The notes beneath the pieces are model-generated. The model made no database searches. It worked only from the letters and a program-made list of their open reading frames with translations, and had not been told where the DNA came from. The translations under genes were made by a program, and so were the position numbers. A stretch of 64,000 nucleotides of DNA, from assembly GCA_965249645.1 (NCBI GenBank), contig CBDFML010000012.1:558001-622000 (forward strand). The letters run 5' to 3'. The DNA comes from CAVOEB01 sp965249645 (GTDB taxonomy: Bacteria > Pseudomonadota > Alphaproteobacteria > UBA828 > JAPUJA01). Of the stretch, positions 34,620 to 43,010 are shown one piece after another; the first letter of the stretch is position 1, and every line of letters begins with the position of its first letter.

Positions 34620-36215
34620 ATGTCGTCGGCCGATAACCGCGCCCTCACCTTGGATCGTTTCGCTTCGCTTGCGGATCTCGTGCGGGTTTACGGTCGCGAA
34701 CGGCCCGATAGGGCTGCTCTGATCTTCGAGGATAGAACCTGGTCGTACGCCGTGCTCGACGCCGCGTCGAACCGGATCGCCCAGGCCCTGCTTGATCTCG
34801 GTGTCGGTCCCGAAGAGTGCGTCGCGATCCTCGATAAGAACACGCCGGTCTATTTCGAGCTGTTCTTCGGCGCCTGCAAGCTGAACGCCACGACCGTCGG
34901 CGTAAACTGGCGCCTCGCGCCACCCGAGATCGAGGCCATCCTTGCCGACGCGATGTCGAAGCTTCTCATCGTGGGCGAGGAATTTCTCGACCCTCTCGCC
35001 AAGATCGACCTCGATTCCGGCTGCAAGATCGTCGTCATCGGCACGGCGGACGAGTTTGAAACCTATGAAACCTGGCGCGATCGCTACCCGGCCGACGATC
35101 CGGCGATCGAGCCAGATGCCGGCGCCAGCGTCTATCAACTCTACACCTCGGGCACGACGAGCGTTCCCAAGGGCGTCCAGCTGACCAGCCGAAACGTCAT
35201 GGCGTTTGCCCACGCCGGCACCGTCGAGTGGCGTTTCGACGACGATAGCGTCAGTCTCGTGGCCCTGCCGTTATTCCACTCGGCGGGCAGCGCCTGGGCG
35301 CTGGTCGGCTTCGTCAATGGGGCGACCAACGTTCTCCTCCGCGAGGTCGACACATCCGAGATCCTGCGCACGATCGAGGCCTATCGGGTAACGAATATCT
35401 TTCTCGTTCCGGCGGTCATTCAGATGCTGCTGGCCACGCCCGGCGCGGAGGATGCCGATCTTTCCACGATGCGGGCCGTGGCGTATGGCGGATCGCCGAT
35501 TTCGGAGATCGTGCGGATGGGCGCGCTCGAGCGATTCGGTTGCGATTTTCTCCAAATCTACGGTCTGACGGAGGCGACGGGCGCGGTAACGAACTTGCGC
35601 GCGGAAGATCAGGATCCCGGCGGTCCGCGCGCGGCATTGCTTGCTTCGGCGGGCACCGCCTGGGGTGATGTCGAGCTGCGCATTGTCGACCCGGAGAGCC
35701 GCGAGGATGTCCCCGCCGGCGAGGTCGGTGAGATCTGGGTTCGCTCGGCTCAGGTCATGAAGGGCTACTGGAAGAAGCCCGAGGCGACCGTCGAAACGCT
35801 GACCAGCGACGGTTGGCTCCGGACGGGCGATGCGGGCTATCTCGTCGACGGCTTCCTGTTCATCCACGACCGCATCAAGGACATGTTCATCTCCGGTGGC
35901 GAAAACGTCTATCCCGCCGAAGTGGAAAACGTCCTGATGCGGCACCCCGGCGTTGCCGACGTCGCCGTGATCGGCGTGCCCGACGAAAAGTGGGGCGAGA
36001 CGGGCAAGGCGGTTCTGGTCAGGGCCGAGGGCATGGAGCCGGACGAGCAGGAGGTGATCGAGTTTTGCCGGGAACGGCTAGCTCATTACAAATGTCCCAC
36101 CTCGATCGACTGGTGCGATACCCTGCCCAGAACGCCAAGCGGCAAGGTCCGCAAGACCGAGTTGCGCGAGCGCTACCGGGCGGAGACGGGCGAACGGGAA
36201 AGGCCGGGACGATGA
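34620..36215 (+). CDS. Acyl-CoA synthetase (AMP-forming)
   Basis: Class I adenylate-forming ligase that would activate a carboxylic acid to its CoA ester. ATP-binding P-loop YTSGTTSVPKG (the usual Gly-x-Pro-Lys is read as SVPKG), YGLTEATG, TGDAGYLVDGFLFIHDRIKDM and the C-terminal catalytic Lys in PRTPSGKVRK are present. I start at the ATG at 34620, after GAGGG. 531 aa. It sits between B12-protein copies 1 and 2 and overlaps the next gene by 4 bp, so the mutase product or substrate may be handled as a CoA ester. Confidence 0.9.
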   Translation: MSSADNRALTLDRFASLADLVRVYGRERPDRAALIFEDRTWSYAVLDAASNRIAQALLDLGVGPEECVAILDKNTPVYFELFFGACKLNATTVGVNWRLAPPEIEAILADAMSKLLIVGEEFLDPLAKIDLDSGCKIVVIGTADEFETYETWRDRYPADDPAIEPDAGASVYQLYTSGTTSVPKGVQLTSRNVMAFAHAGTVEWRFDDDSVSLVALPLFHSAGSAWALVGFVNGATNVLLREVDTSEILRTIEAYRVTNIFLVPAVIQMLLATPGAEDADLSTMRAVAYGGSPISEIVRMGALERFGCDFLQIYGLTEATGAVTNLRAEDQDPGGPRAALLASAGTAWGDVELRIVDPESREDVPAGEVGEIWVRSAQVMKGYWKKPEATVETLTSDGWLRTGDAGYLVDGFLFIHDRIKDMFISGGENVYPAEVENVLMRHPGVADVAVIGVPDEKWGETGKAVLVRAEGMEPDEQEVIEFCRERLAHYKCPTSIDWCDTLPRTPSGKVRKTELRERYRAETGERERPGR

Positions 36216-37006
36216 CCGCCAAGCATGTATCGATCGAGCGGGACGGGCGCGTCACGGTTGTCCGTTTTGATCGGGGGGATGGCAGGAATGCTCTGTCGTT
36301 CGAGTTGCTGCGCGAGCTGACCGAGGCCGCGCATTCGTTCGAGGAGGATTCCGAAACTTCGGCGATCGTGCTGACCGGCGCGCCGAGCGTGTTCACCATG
36401 GGTTTCGACCTCAAGGACGCCGAGACGACAGGGCTGACAAAGCTCAGTCTTGCGGAGAAGCGCAAGTTGTTGCAGACCGGCCCCCGGCTGTGTCGCGCCT
36501 GGGAAAAGCTCGAACCCATGACCATTGCCGCGCTCGAGGGCTGGTGCGTCGGTGGTGGCATGTCGATCGCGGTGTCCTGCGATCTGCGGGTGGCGGGCGA
36601 GGGGGCTGTCAGCTTCGCACCGGAAATCGAGCGCGGCATGAACATGAGCTGGCAGACCGTGCCCCGCACGGTCGCGCTCGTCGGGCCGGCGCGGACCAAG
36701 CGGTTGTTCATCATGGCCGAGAGGCTAAGCGCGCAACAGGGGCTCGATTGGGGCTATTTCGACGCCGTGACGCCCGACGGCTCTGCCCTGGAGCGTGCCC
36801 TCGAAATGGCCCGTCAGATCGCCGCCATGCCGCCGGTACAGGTGCGTATGGTCAAACAGGGCGTCAACGCGGCGGCATTCGCTCTGGGCGATGCGGTCAG
36901 CGCGCTCGACCGCGATCAGTACCTGCTGGCTCAGAGCTCGGAGGATTACGAAGAAGGCTTGCGCTCGTTTCTCGAAAAACGAGCGCCGAAATACACCGGG
37001 CGCTAG
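36212..37006 (+). CDS. Enoyl-CoA hydratase/isomerase family protein
   Basis: Crotonase-fold enzyme acting on a CoA thioester. The N-terminal strand pattern ERDGRVTVVRFDRGDGRNALS is followed by FTMGFDLKD (oxyanion region) and EGWCVGGGMSIAVSCDLRVA. The Glu residues used for hydration are not clearly placed: the region reads FAPEIERGMNMSW. It may therefore be an isomerase or hydrolase rather than a hydratase. 264 aa. The start forms an ATGA overlap with the acyl-CoA synthetase stop, so the two are translated together. Confidence 0.86.
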   Translation: MTAKHVSIERDGRVTVVRFDRGDGRNALSFELLRELTEAAHSFEEDSETSAIVLTGAPSVFTMGFDLKDAETTGLTKLSLAEKRKLLQTGPRLCRAWEKLEPMTIAALEGWCVGGGMSIAVSCDLRVAGEGAVSFAPEIERGMNMSWQTVPRTVALVGPARTKRLFIMAERLSAQQGLDWGYFDAVTPDGSALERALEMARQIAAMPPVQVRMVKQGVNAAAFALGDAVSALDRDQYLLAQSSEDYEEGLRSFLEKRAPKYTGR

Positions 37007-37133
37007 ACCGGATGTCGAATTTTGGAATGATTCCCGACTGCTGATTGGTGCTAAACTATTGGATGTGTTCAACCACTAGGCCCAAACGGGTCGGATGAGG
37101 TGGCTGGGCGCAAGAGAAAACAAGGAGGTTCCC

Positions 37134-38918
37134 ATGGCGTCGAATGCCGTCAATCTTCGCGATTTGATCCCCAGCGATCTGCCCGACGGGCGCGAGGTCG
37201 TGGCCGAGGGGGTCGCGCTGGGCAACACCATCAATATGGGCCGTTCCCTATATTGTGAAGAAAAAGGGGTCGGCTCGGATCGCGAAGCACACGAGGTCGC
37301 CAGGGAAAAAGGTATTCCCCTCACCCGCATCAACATCGGGCTATCGAGCTGGGACGAAACCCGCCTCGGGCTCGAGAACATATACGAAGACGCACTCTCG
37401 CGCGGCGTGCGCCCGCCCGACAGTTATAACCTGCTTGCCGAACGGCGCATGGGTCTGCCCAAGGACACCCGCGCCGAGGCGCCTCAGGAAACCGGCCCCT
37501 GCCTGTGGACGGAAAAGGATTGGTGGGAACTCAATCACACGGTTCCGATCCAGTGTGGGACCAACGACAATATGATCGGTGGGCCCGGTTCGCTCGACAA
37601 TGTGCTCGATGCGCTTCAATGCGGCTCAACGACCGTCGGCGTCGTCAGTCAGTATTCCTGGAAATGGCCCTATTGGGACGACGAGACGTCCCAGGTGACC
37701 GCCGTGGTCAAGGCCGGCGGTGTGTTGGCCTCAAAGAGAGACCAAGGTGGGGTCTTCGAGACCTATCTTGAAGATGGCTATCCGGGCGTGTTCCACGATT
37801 ATTCGAGCTATATCGGCTGGTCCATGCTCGAGCGCTATGTCGTTGAAGAGTTGATCGGTGGGGCCTATTCCGCATCGTGGGGCGGCTTGACTCAAAACCC
37901 GGTCATCAAGGCGGCCGTGACCCTTGCGCTGGACGCGGTAAATCCCAATCACGTGCCGATCATGTTCATCCAGGGCGACACGATCGGCAAGGAGATGGAT
38001 TTCGACGCCAATATGGCCGGCGTGGTCAACGACATGATGTTATCGAAGATGGCCGATTTGCGTTACAAAGTGGGCTCCGCTTTTATCGCCGTGCCAGTCA
38101 CCGAGGTCGCGCGCATCCCAACCTGGGAAGAGATCGCCCAGGTTCATACGATCAATCGAAAATGCGAAGAATACCTGCCGATGATCGACGCCTATGTGGA
38201 TTGGGGCAAGATCGAGGCGATGCGCGACGCGCTCGTCGGCGGCGGCACGGCGTTCTATAAATCGGCGCTCTCTTCCATGAGCGAAATGGGCGTCGACGTG
38301 ACGGACCCCTGCCAGGTTCTCGTCGTCCTGAAGCGCCTCGGCCCGGAGATGTGCGAGCAGTTGTTCGCCGCTGGTGATCGCGACGACAGCTATATGCGCG
38401 GTCACAAGCCGGTGCTGGAGACCGATCTCGTCCGCCAGACCATGGAGAAACGCGACGCGGTCCTGCGCGATCTCGCCGAGAGGCCCGCCGACGACAGGTT
38501 AAAGCAACGCAAGGTCGTGGTGGCCTCCACCGACGTGCATGAATTCTCCAAATTCCTGCTGACGTCGACGTTTGATGCCGTGGGCAGCCGCGTGATCGAT
38601 TGCGGCATCAACTGCGATCCCGAGGATATCGTCAAGGTCGCAGTCGAAACCGAGGCCGATGCCGTGGTGATCACCACCCACAACGGCGTCGCTCGCTCGT
38701 TTGGTACCAAGCTGGTCGATGAGATGAAGGCGGCGCAGGTGTCTGCGCCGATCTTCATGGGCGGCGTGCTCAACGAGGATATCGAGGGCTCCGACGTGCC
38801 CATCGACGTCCGCCGGGACCTGCACCAGATCGGCATCGAAACGCCGGAGTCGATCGACCAGCTTCTCGAATCCGTCAAGGACCGCAACTACCGTGCGGAG
38901 ACCGCAGAATCCGCGTAA
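37134..38918 (+). CDS. Cobalamin-binding, glutamate-mutase-like fusion protein, copy 2
   Basis: Second paralogue, 594 aa, with the same barrel plus C-terminal B12 domain. Barrel markers include NMIGGPGSLDNVLDALQ, LEDGYPGVFHDYSSYIGW and WGGLTQNPVIKAAVTLALD. The B12 domain has STDVHEFSKF, VIDCGINCDPEDIVKV and FMGGVLNEDIEGSD. AAGGAGG lies at ideal spacing before the ATG at 37134, the strongest ribosome site of the block. It is separated from copy 3 by only 17 bp. Codon-level similarity to copy 1 is highest in the B12 domain. Confidence 0.65.
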   Translation: MASNAVNLRDLIPSDLPDGREVVAEGVALGNTINMGRSLYCEEKGVGSDREAHEVAREKGIPLTRINIGLSSWDETRLGLENIYEDALSRGVRPPDSYNLLAERRMGLPKDTRAEAPQETGPCLWTEKDWWELNHTVPIQCGTNDNMIGGPGSLDNVLDALQCGSTTVGVVSQYSWKWPYWDDETSQVTAVVKAGGVLASKRDQGGVFETYLEDGYPGVFHDYSSYIGWSMLERYVVEELIGGAYSASWGGLTQNPVIKAAVTLALDAVNPNHVPIMFIQGDTIGKEMDFDANMAGVVNDMMLSKMADLRYKVGSAFIAVPVTEVARIPTWEEIAQVHTINRKCEEYLPMIDAYVDWGKIEAMRDALVGGGTAFYKSALSSMSEMGVDVTDPCQVLVVLKRLGPEMCEQLFAAGDRDDSYMRGHKPVLETDLVRQTMEKRDAVLRDLAERPADDRLKQRKVVVASTDVHEFSKFLLTSTFDAVGSRVIDCGINCDPEDIVKVAVETEADAVVITTHNGVARSFGTKLVDEMKAAQVSAPIFMGGVLNEDIEGSDVPIDVRRDLHQIGIETPESIDQLLESVKDRNYRAETAESA

Positions 38919-38935
38919 TCCGGATCGAGTGCGCT

Positions 38936-40708
38936 ATGAACAATCAGTCCGTAAATCTCGCCGAGCTGATCCCGAGCGACCTGCCTTCGAGCCAGGAGCT
39001 GATCGCCGACGGCGCTGCCCACGGCAAGGCCGTCGAGATGGGCCGCTCGCTTTATTGCGAGGAAAAGGGCGTTCGCTCCGAGCGCGAATGGCGCGCAATC
39101 ACGCGGGAAAAAGGCATTTCGTCGACCTGCATGAATATCGGGATGGCGACCTGGGACGAAACCCGCTCGGCGATCGAGAACATCTACGAAGACGCGCTTG
39201 GCCGCGGTGTCCGCCCGCCCGATCGCTTCAACTTGATTGCCGAACGGCGCATGGGCTTGCCCAAGAACAAGCGCGCGGACGCAGCCCAGGAAACCGGCCC
39301 CTGCCTGTGGAGCGAACAGGACTGGTGGGAGACCACCCATACCGTGCCGATCCACGCCGAGGCAGGCGACAACATCATCGGCGGACCGGGCTCGCTCGAC
39401 AACGTGCTCGACGCGTTGCGCGCGGGCATCACCTCGATCGGGCTGCTCAGCCAATACACCTGGCGCTGGCCCTACTTCGATGACGAGACCACCCAGATTG
39501 CCGCGGTTGTCCGGGCCGGTGCGGCACTCGCTGCGCGCAAGGACGATGGCGTCGTCTTCAATTCCTATCTCGACGACGGCTATCCGGCGATGTTTCACGA
39601 CTATGCGAGCTATGTCGGTTACGCCATGCTCGAGCGCTACATCGCCGAGGAGTTGATCGGCGCCGCCTATTCCAGTTCGTGGGGCGGGTTGACCCAGAAC
39701 CCCATCGTCAAGGCCGCGGTCACCCTCGCCCTCGATGCGGTCAACCCGAGCCGGGTGCCGTTCTCCTACCTTCACGGCGATACCATCGGCAACACGGTGG
39801 ATGTCGATTCCAACATGGCCGTGCTGGTCAACGACCTGATCTTTATGAAGATGGTCGATCAGCGCTACCGGCTCGGCACGGCAATCATCTCCGTCCCCTT
39901 GACCGAGGTCGAGCGCATCCCCTCCTGGCAGGAAATCGCCCAGGTCCAGACGATCAACCGCAAGTGCGATGACTACGTGCCCATGCTCGAACCCTACATC
40001 GATTGGGGCAAGATCGAGGCCCTGCGCGACGCGTTGGTCGATGGCGGGCAGGCGTTCTTCGCCTCTGCGCTCGAGACCATGAGCCAGATGGACGTCGACG
40101 TGACCGATCCCGCCCGGGTGCTCGTCGTCATCAAGCGGCTGGGGCCGGAGATGTGCGAACAATTGTTCGGCGCCGGCGAGCGCGACGACAGTTACCCGCG
40201 CGGCCGCCGGCCCGTGCTGCAGACCGACCTGGTGCGTCAAACCCTGGAAAAGCGCGCCGCCGTGCTCGATGCGCTCGCTGCCCGCGAGCCCGACGAAAAG
40301 CTCAAGGGCCGCAAGATCCTCGTCGCCTCGACCGACGTCCACGAGTTTGCAAAATTCCTGCTCACCTCCACGTTTGCGGCGGTGGGCAGCCAGGTGATCG
40401 ATTGCGGCATCAACCGCGACCCGGAAGACATCGTGAAAGTCGCTATCGAGACCGAGGCAGACGCGATAGTGGTCACCACCCATAACGGCGTGGCCCGCTC
40501 GTTCGGCACCCATTTGCTCGACGAAATGCGGGGCGCGCAAATCGATCCGCCGGTGTTCATGGGCGGCGTGCTGAACGAAGACATCGAGGGCTCGGATATT
40601 CCCGTCGACGTGCGTGGCGATCTTCACCGGCTCGGCATCGAGACACCCGAGTCGATCGATCAAATGCTCGAGGCGATTTCCGGGCGGGTGGGCTCAGCGA
40701 CCCCGTGA
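38936..40708 (+). CDS. Cobalamin-binding, glutamate-mutase-like fusion protein, copy 3
   Basis: Third paralogue, 590 aa. Motifs follow copies 1 and 2 (NIIGGPGSLDNVLDALRAG, LDDGYPAMFHDYASYVGYA, WGGLTQNPIVKAAVTLALD). The B12 loop reads STDVHEFAKF, so the Gly of DxHxxG is Ala here. VIDCGINRDPEDIVKVAI and FMGGVLNEDIEG are kept. The ribosome site is weak, which fits translational coupling from copy 2. Its TGA overlaps the GTG start of glmL. Three diverged but intact copies argue for different substrates or a hetero-oligomer. Confidence 0.65.
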   Translation: MNNQSVNLAELIPSDLPSSQELIADGAAHGKAVEMGRSLYCEEKGVRSEREWRAITREKGISSTCMNIGMATWDETRSAIENIYEDALGRGVRPPDRFNLIAERRMGLPKNKRADAAQETGPCLWSEQDWWETTHTVPIHAEAGDNIIGGPGSLDNVLDALRAGITSIGLLSQYTWRWPYFDDETTQIAAVVRAGAALAARKDDGVVFNSYLDDGYPAMFHDYASYVGYAMLERYIAEELIGAAYSSSWGGLTQNPIVKAAVTLALDAVNPSRVPFSYLHGDTIGNTVDVDSNMAVLVNDLIFMKMVDQRYRLGTAIISVPLTEVERIPSWQEIAQVQTINRKCDDYVPMLEPYIDWGKIEALRDALVDGGQAFFASALETMSQMDVDVTDPARVLVVIKRLGPEMCEQLFGAGERDDSYPRGRRPVLQTDLVRQTLEKRAAVLDALAAREPDEKLKGRKILVASTDVHEFAKFLLTSTFAAVGSQVIDCGINRDPEDIVKVAIETEADAIVVTTHNGVARSFGTHLLDEMRGAQIDPPVFMGGVLNEDIEGSDIPVDVRGDLHRLGIETPESIDQMLEAISGRVGSATP

Positions 40709-42105
40709 GCGTCAACGCCGTCGCGCTCGCCGATTTCGGCAGCACCTTCACGAAACTGACTGTCGTCGAGGCGGGCAGCGGCCGTCGCTTGGCGTCGGCA
40801 CAGGCGCCAACTACGGTGCGCACCGATGTCATGGAGGGCTACGCCGAGGCGCTAAGCCGTGCGCAGACCCAACTACCGCCCGACACCGCCATCGTCGAAA
40901 AGCTCGCGGCCTCGAGTGCCGGCGGCGGCTTGCGGGTCGCGTCGGTCGGGCTGGTCGCCGACTACACCGCTGCCGCCGCGCGCCAGGCGGCGCTCAACGC
41001 CGGCGGCAAGGTCGAACTCGTGTTGGCCGGGCGGTTGACACCTGAGCAAATCGCATCTCTCGAAGCGCAGCGGCCCGAAATCGTGCTGTTTTCCGGCGGC
41101 ACCGATGGCGGCCAGCACCGCCAGGTGCTGGACAATGCCCGGGCGATTGCCGGGGCGCGCTTCGACGCCCATATCATCGTTGCCTGTAACTGCGACGTGG
41201 CGCACGAGGCGGCGGAGCTGTTTGTCGCAGGTAGCCACAGCGCCGAAGTCGTCGGCAACGTGCTGCCCGAGATCCGTATCCTTGACATCGAGCCGGCGCG
41301 ATCGGCGATCCACGATGCCTTCATCGAGCGGGTCATCCGCGGCAAGGGCCTGAGCCGGACCGAGGAGTTCAGCCGCGCCGTGATCATGCCGACCCCTGAA
41401 GCGGCGCTCGGGGCGACCCGTCTGCTCGCTGACGGACCGCCAGGAGAGACTGGCGTGGGCAACGTGCTCGTGGTCGATATCGGCGGTGCGACGACCGATG
41501 TCCATTCCGCCGTCACCTTGGCGCCCCACACACCGGGGATCACGGCCGAGGGTCTGCCGCCCTTGCCGGTGACCCGCTCGGTGCAGGGCGATCTCGGGAT
41601 GCGTTGGAGCGCGCCCGGCGTCTACGAGGCCGACGCTGCCTGGCTCGACGAGCAGGCCGCGGCACAGGGTTGGCCCGCTGATTGCGCGGCGGATGCGGCG
41701 GGCCGGCGGCGTGACGATCCGGTTTTTATGCCCGCCGACGCGCGCGACGAAGCGCTCGACCGGCTCTTCGCGGTTTCCTGCATTAGCCATGCGTTACGGC
41801 GCCATTGCGGGTGGCTTCGGACCGTTTACGTGCCCAACCAGGGCACCAGCTTCATGCAGGAGGGGCTGGATTTGCGCGAAGTGCCACGCATTATCGGCAC
41901 CGGTGGCATGCTGGTCCATGACGAGGCTGCCGCCGATACCCTTGCACTTGCGCTCGGCCGGCGCGCAGAGGGCTCACTGGTGCCGGCGACAGCGGCGGTG
42001 TTGCTGGATCAACACTATGTGCTGGCGGCCGCCGGGCTGCTCGCCACGCGCGACGCGGCTGCCGCCTACACCCTGCTCGTAACCGAGCTCGGGCTCGACG
42101 CCTAG
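40705..42105 (+). CDS. glmL: GlmL/MutL-family ASKHA ATPase
   Basis: Accessory protein of the kind encoded beside glutamate mutase and ornithine aminomutase, thought to exchange or repair damaged cobalamin using ATP. The ATPase motifs are ALADFGSTFTKLTVVE at the N-terminus (phosphate-1), VLVVDIGGATTDVHSAV (phosphate-2), and PRIIGTGGMLVHD. 466 aa is the family length. The GTG start overlaps the stop of B12-protein copy 3, so it is made in step with that enzyme. This is the best evidence that the three upstream proteins are mutases. Its stop overlaps the convergent PhyH-family gene. Confidence 0.88.
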   Translation: MSVNAVALADFGSTFTKLTVVEAGSGRRLASAQAPTTVRTDVMEGYAEALSRAQTQLPPDTAIVEKLAASSAGGGLRVASVGLVADYTAAAARQAALNAGGKVELVLAGRLTPEQIASLEAQRPEIVLFSGGTDGGQHRQVLDNARAIAGARFDAHIIVACNCDVAHEAAELFVAGSHSAEVVGNVLPEIRILDIEPARSAIHDAFIERVIRGKGLSRTEEFSRAVIMPTPEAALGATRLLADGPPGETGVGNVLVVDIGGATTDVHSAVTLAPHTPGITAEGLPPLPVTRSVQGDLGMRWSAPGVYEADAAWLDEQAAAQGWPADCAADAAGRRRDDPVFMPADARDEALDRLFAVSCISHALRRHCGWLRTVYVPNQGTSFMQEGLDLREVPRIIGTGGMLVHDEAAADTLALALGRRAEGSLVPATAAVLLDQHYVLAAAGLLATRDAAAAYTLLVTELGLDA

Positions 42106-42971
42106 CGGACGCGGGGGAAGGATTCACAGACGATCGGCCCGCCCTGGACGAGGTTTTCACCTCGATAAGGCGGATCGGTTTCCTGGGGGATGTCGTTAAA
42201 GATCACGTCGTCGCCGACCCAGTTGGTCGAGTAGGTGCAACGGCGCCGGCTCGTTGTGTTGCCCGGAGCAGTATGGAATGTCCAGGCGTTGAACACCAGA
42301 CAATCGCCCGGCGACATCGGGCAGGTGATGATCTCGAAATCATCCGATTCGTCGAAGTCGGGCGGAACCGGCCTCTCCATCATGGGATTTTTGTAGGTGT
42401 CCTCGGGATTGAAATGAATGGCGCGATGCACCGTATCGCCTCGGTGCGAGCCCCGGGCGAAGCGCAACGCCGTTTCCAACGGTACCGTGTCCAGCGCGGT
42501 CCAGCAGTTGATGATCTTGCGGCCCTGCAAGGGGTAGTAGCCGATATCTTGGTGCCAGCAGGTTGACGCCTTGTCGCAATGAGCCTCCTTCAGCAGCACA
42601 AAATCGTAGTAGAAAATCATCTCCGCGGTATCGAGAAACGGCATGAACAGGTCCGGCGCGTCGGACTCGAAAATGAATTTCCGAAATTTCTCGATCCGGG
42701 ACCACATCAGGAAATCGTAGAAAAAAAAGCCCGCCTCGCCGGGCAGATCCGTCATCGAGGATTGCCAGGACGGATTGGCAATCGCCTCGCCGATCCCCTT
42801 TTCGAGCATCGCGATCCAGTCCGGCCCGAACGCGCCCCGCAAGCAGATCACACCATCTTCACGGAAGGCCGCCACCGCCTCGTCGCCCGGCTCGTCAGGG
42901 CGTGCCGGTGTGAATTCCTGGATTTTCCCGAGGCGTTTTTCAGTCGGCTGACGCGCGGCTTCGGATGGCAT
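42102..42971 (-). CDS. Phytanoyl-CoA dioxygenase (PhyH)-family protein
   Basis: Fe(II)/2-oxoglutarate-dependent dioxygenase with a jelly-roll core. The metal triad is visible as WHQDIGYYPL (H-x-D) and FHTAPGN (distal His), with RFARGSHRGDTVH between them and an Arg-rich SRRRCTYSTNWVG for 2-oxoglutarate. 289 aa. AAGGAA lies before the ATG. PhyH relatives hydroxylate free small molecules such as ectoine as well as acyl-CoAs, so the substrate is open. It is upstream of no other gene on its strand and converges with glmL. Confidence 0.88.
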   Translation of the reverse strand: MPSEAARQPTEKRLGKIQEFTPARPDEPGDEAVAAFREDGVICLRGAFGPDWIAMLEKGIGEAIANPSWQSSMTDLPGEAGFFFYDFLMWSRIEKFRKFIFESDAPDLFMPFLDTAEMIFYYDFVLLKEAHCDKASTCWHQDIGYYPLQGRKIINCWTALDTVPLETALRFARGSHRGDTVHRAIHFNPEDTYKNPMMERPVPPDFDESDDFEIITCPMSPGDCLVFNAWTFHTAPGNTTSRRRCTYSTNWVGDDVIFNDIPQETDPPYRGENLVQGGPIVCESFPRVR

Positions 42972-43010
42972 CGCCGTTCCTTTCAGCTACAGCTATTTTC
43001 CAATAAGCTA

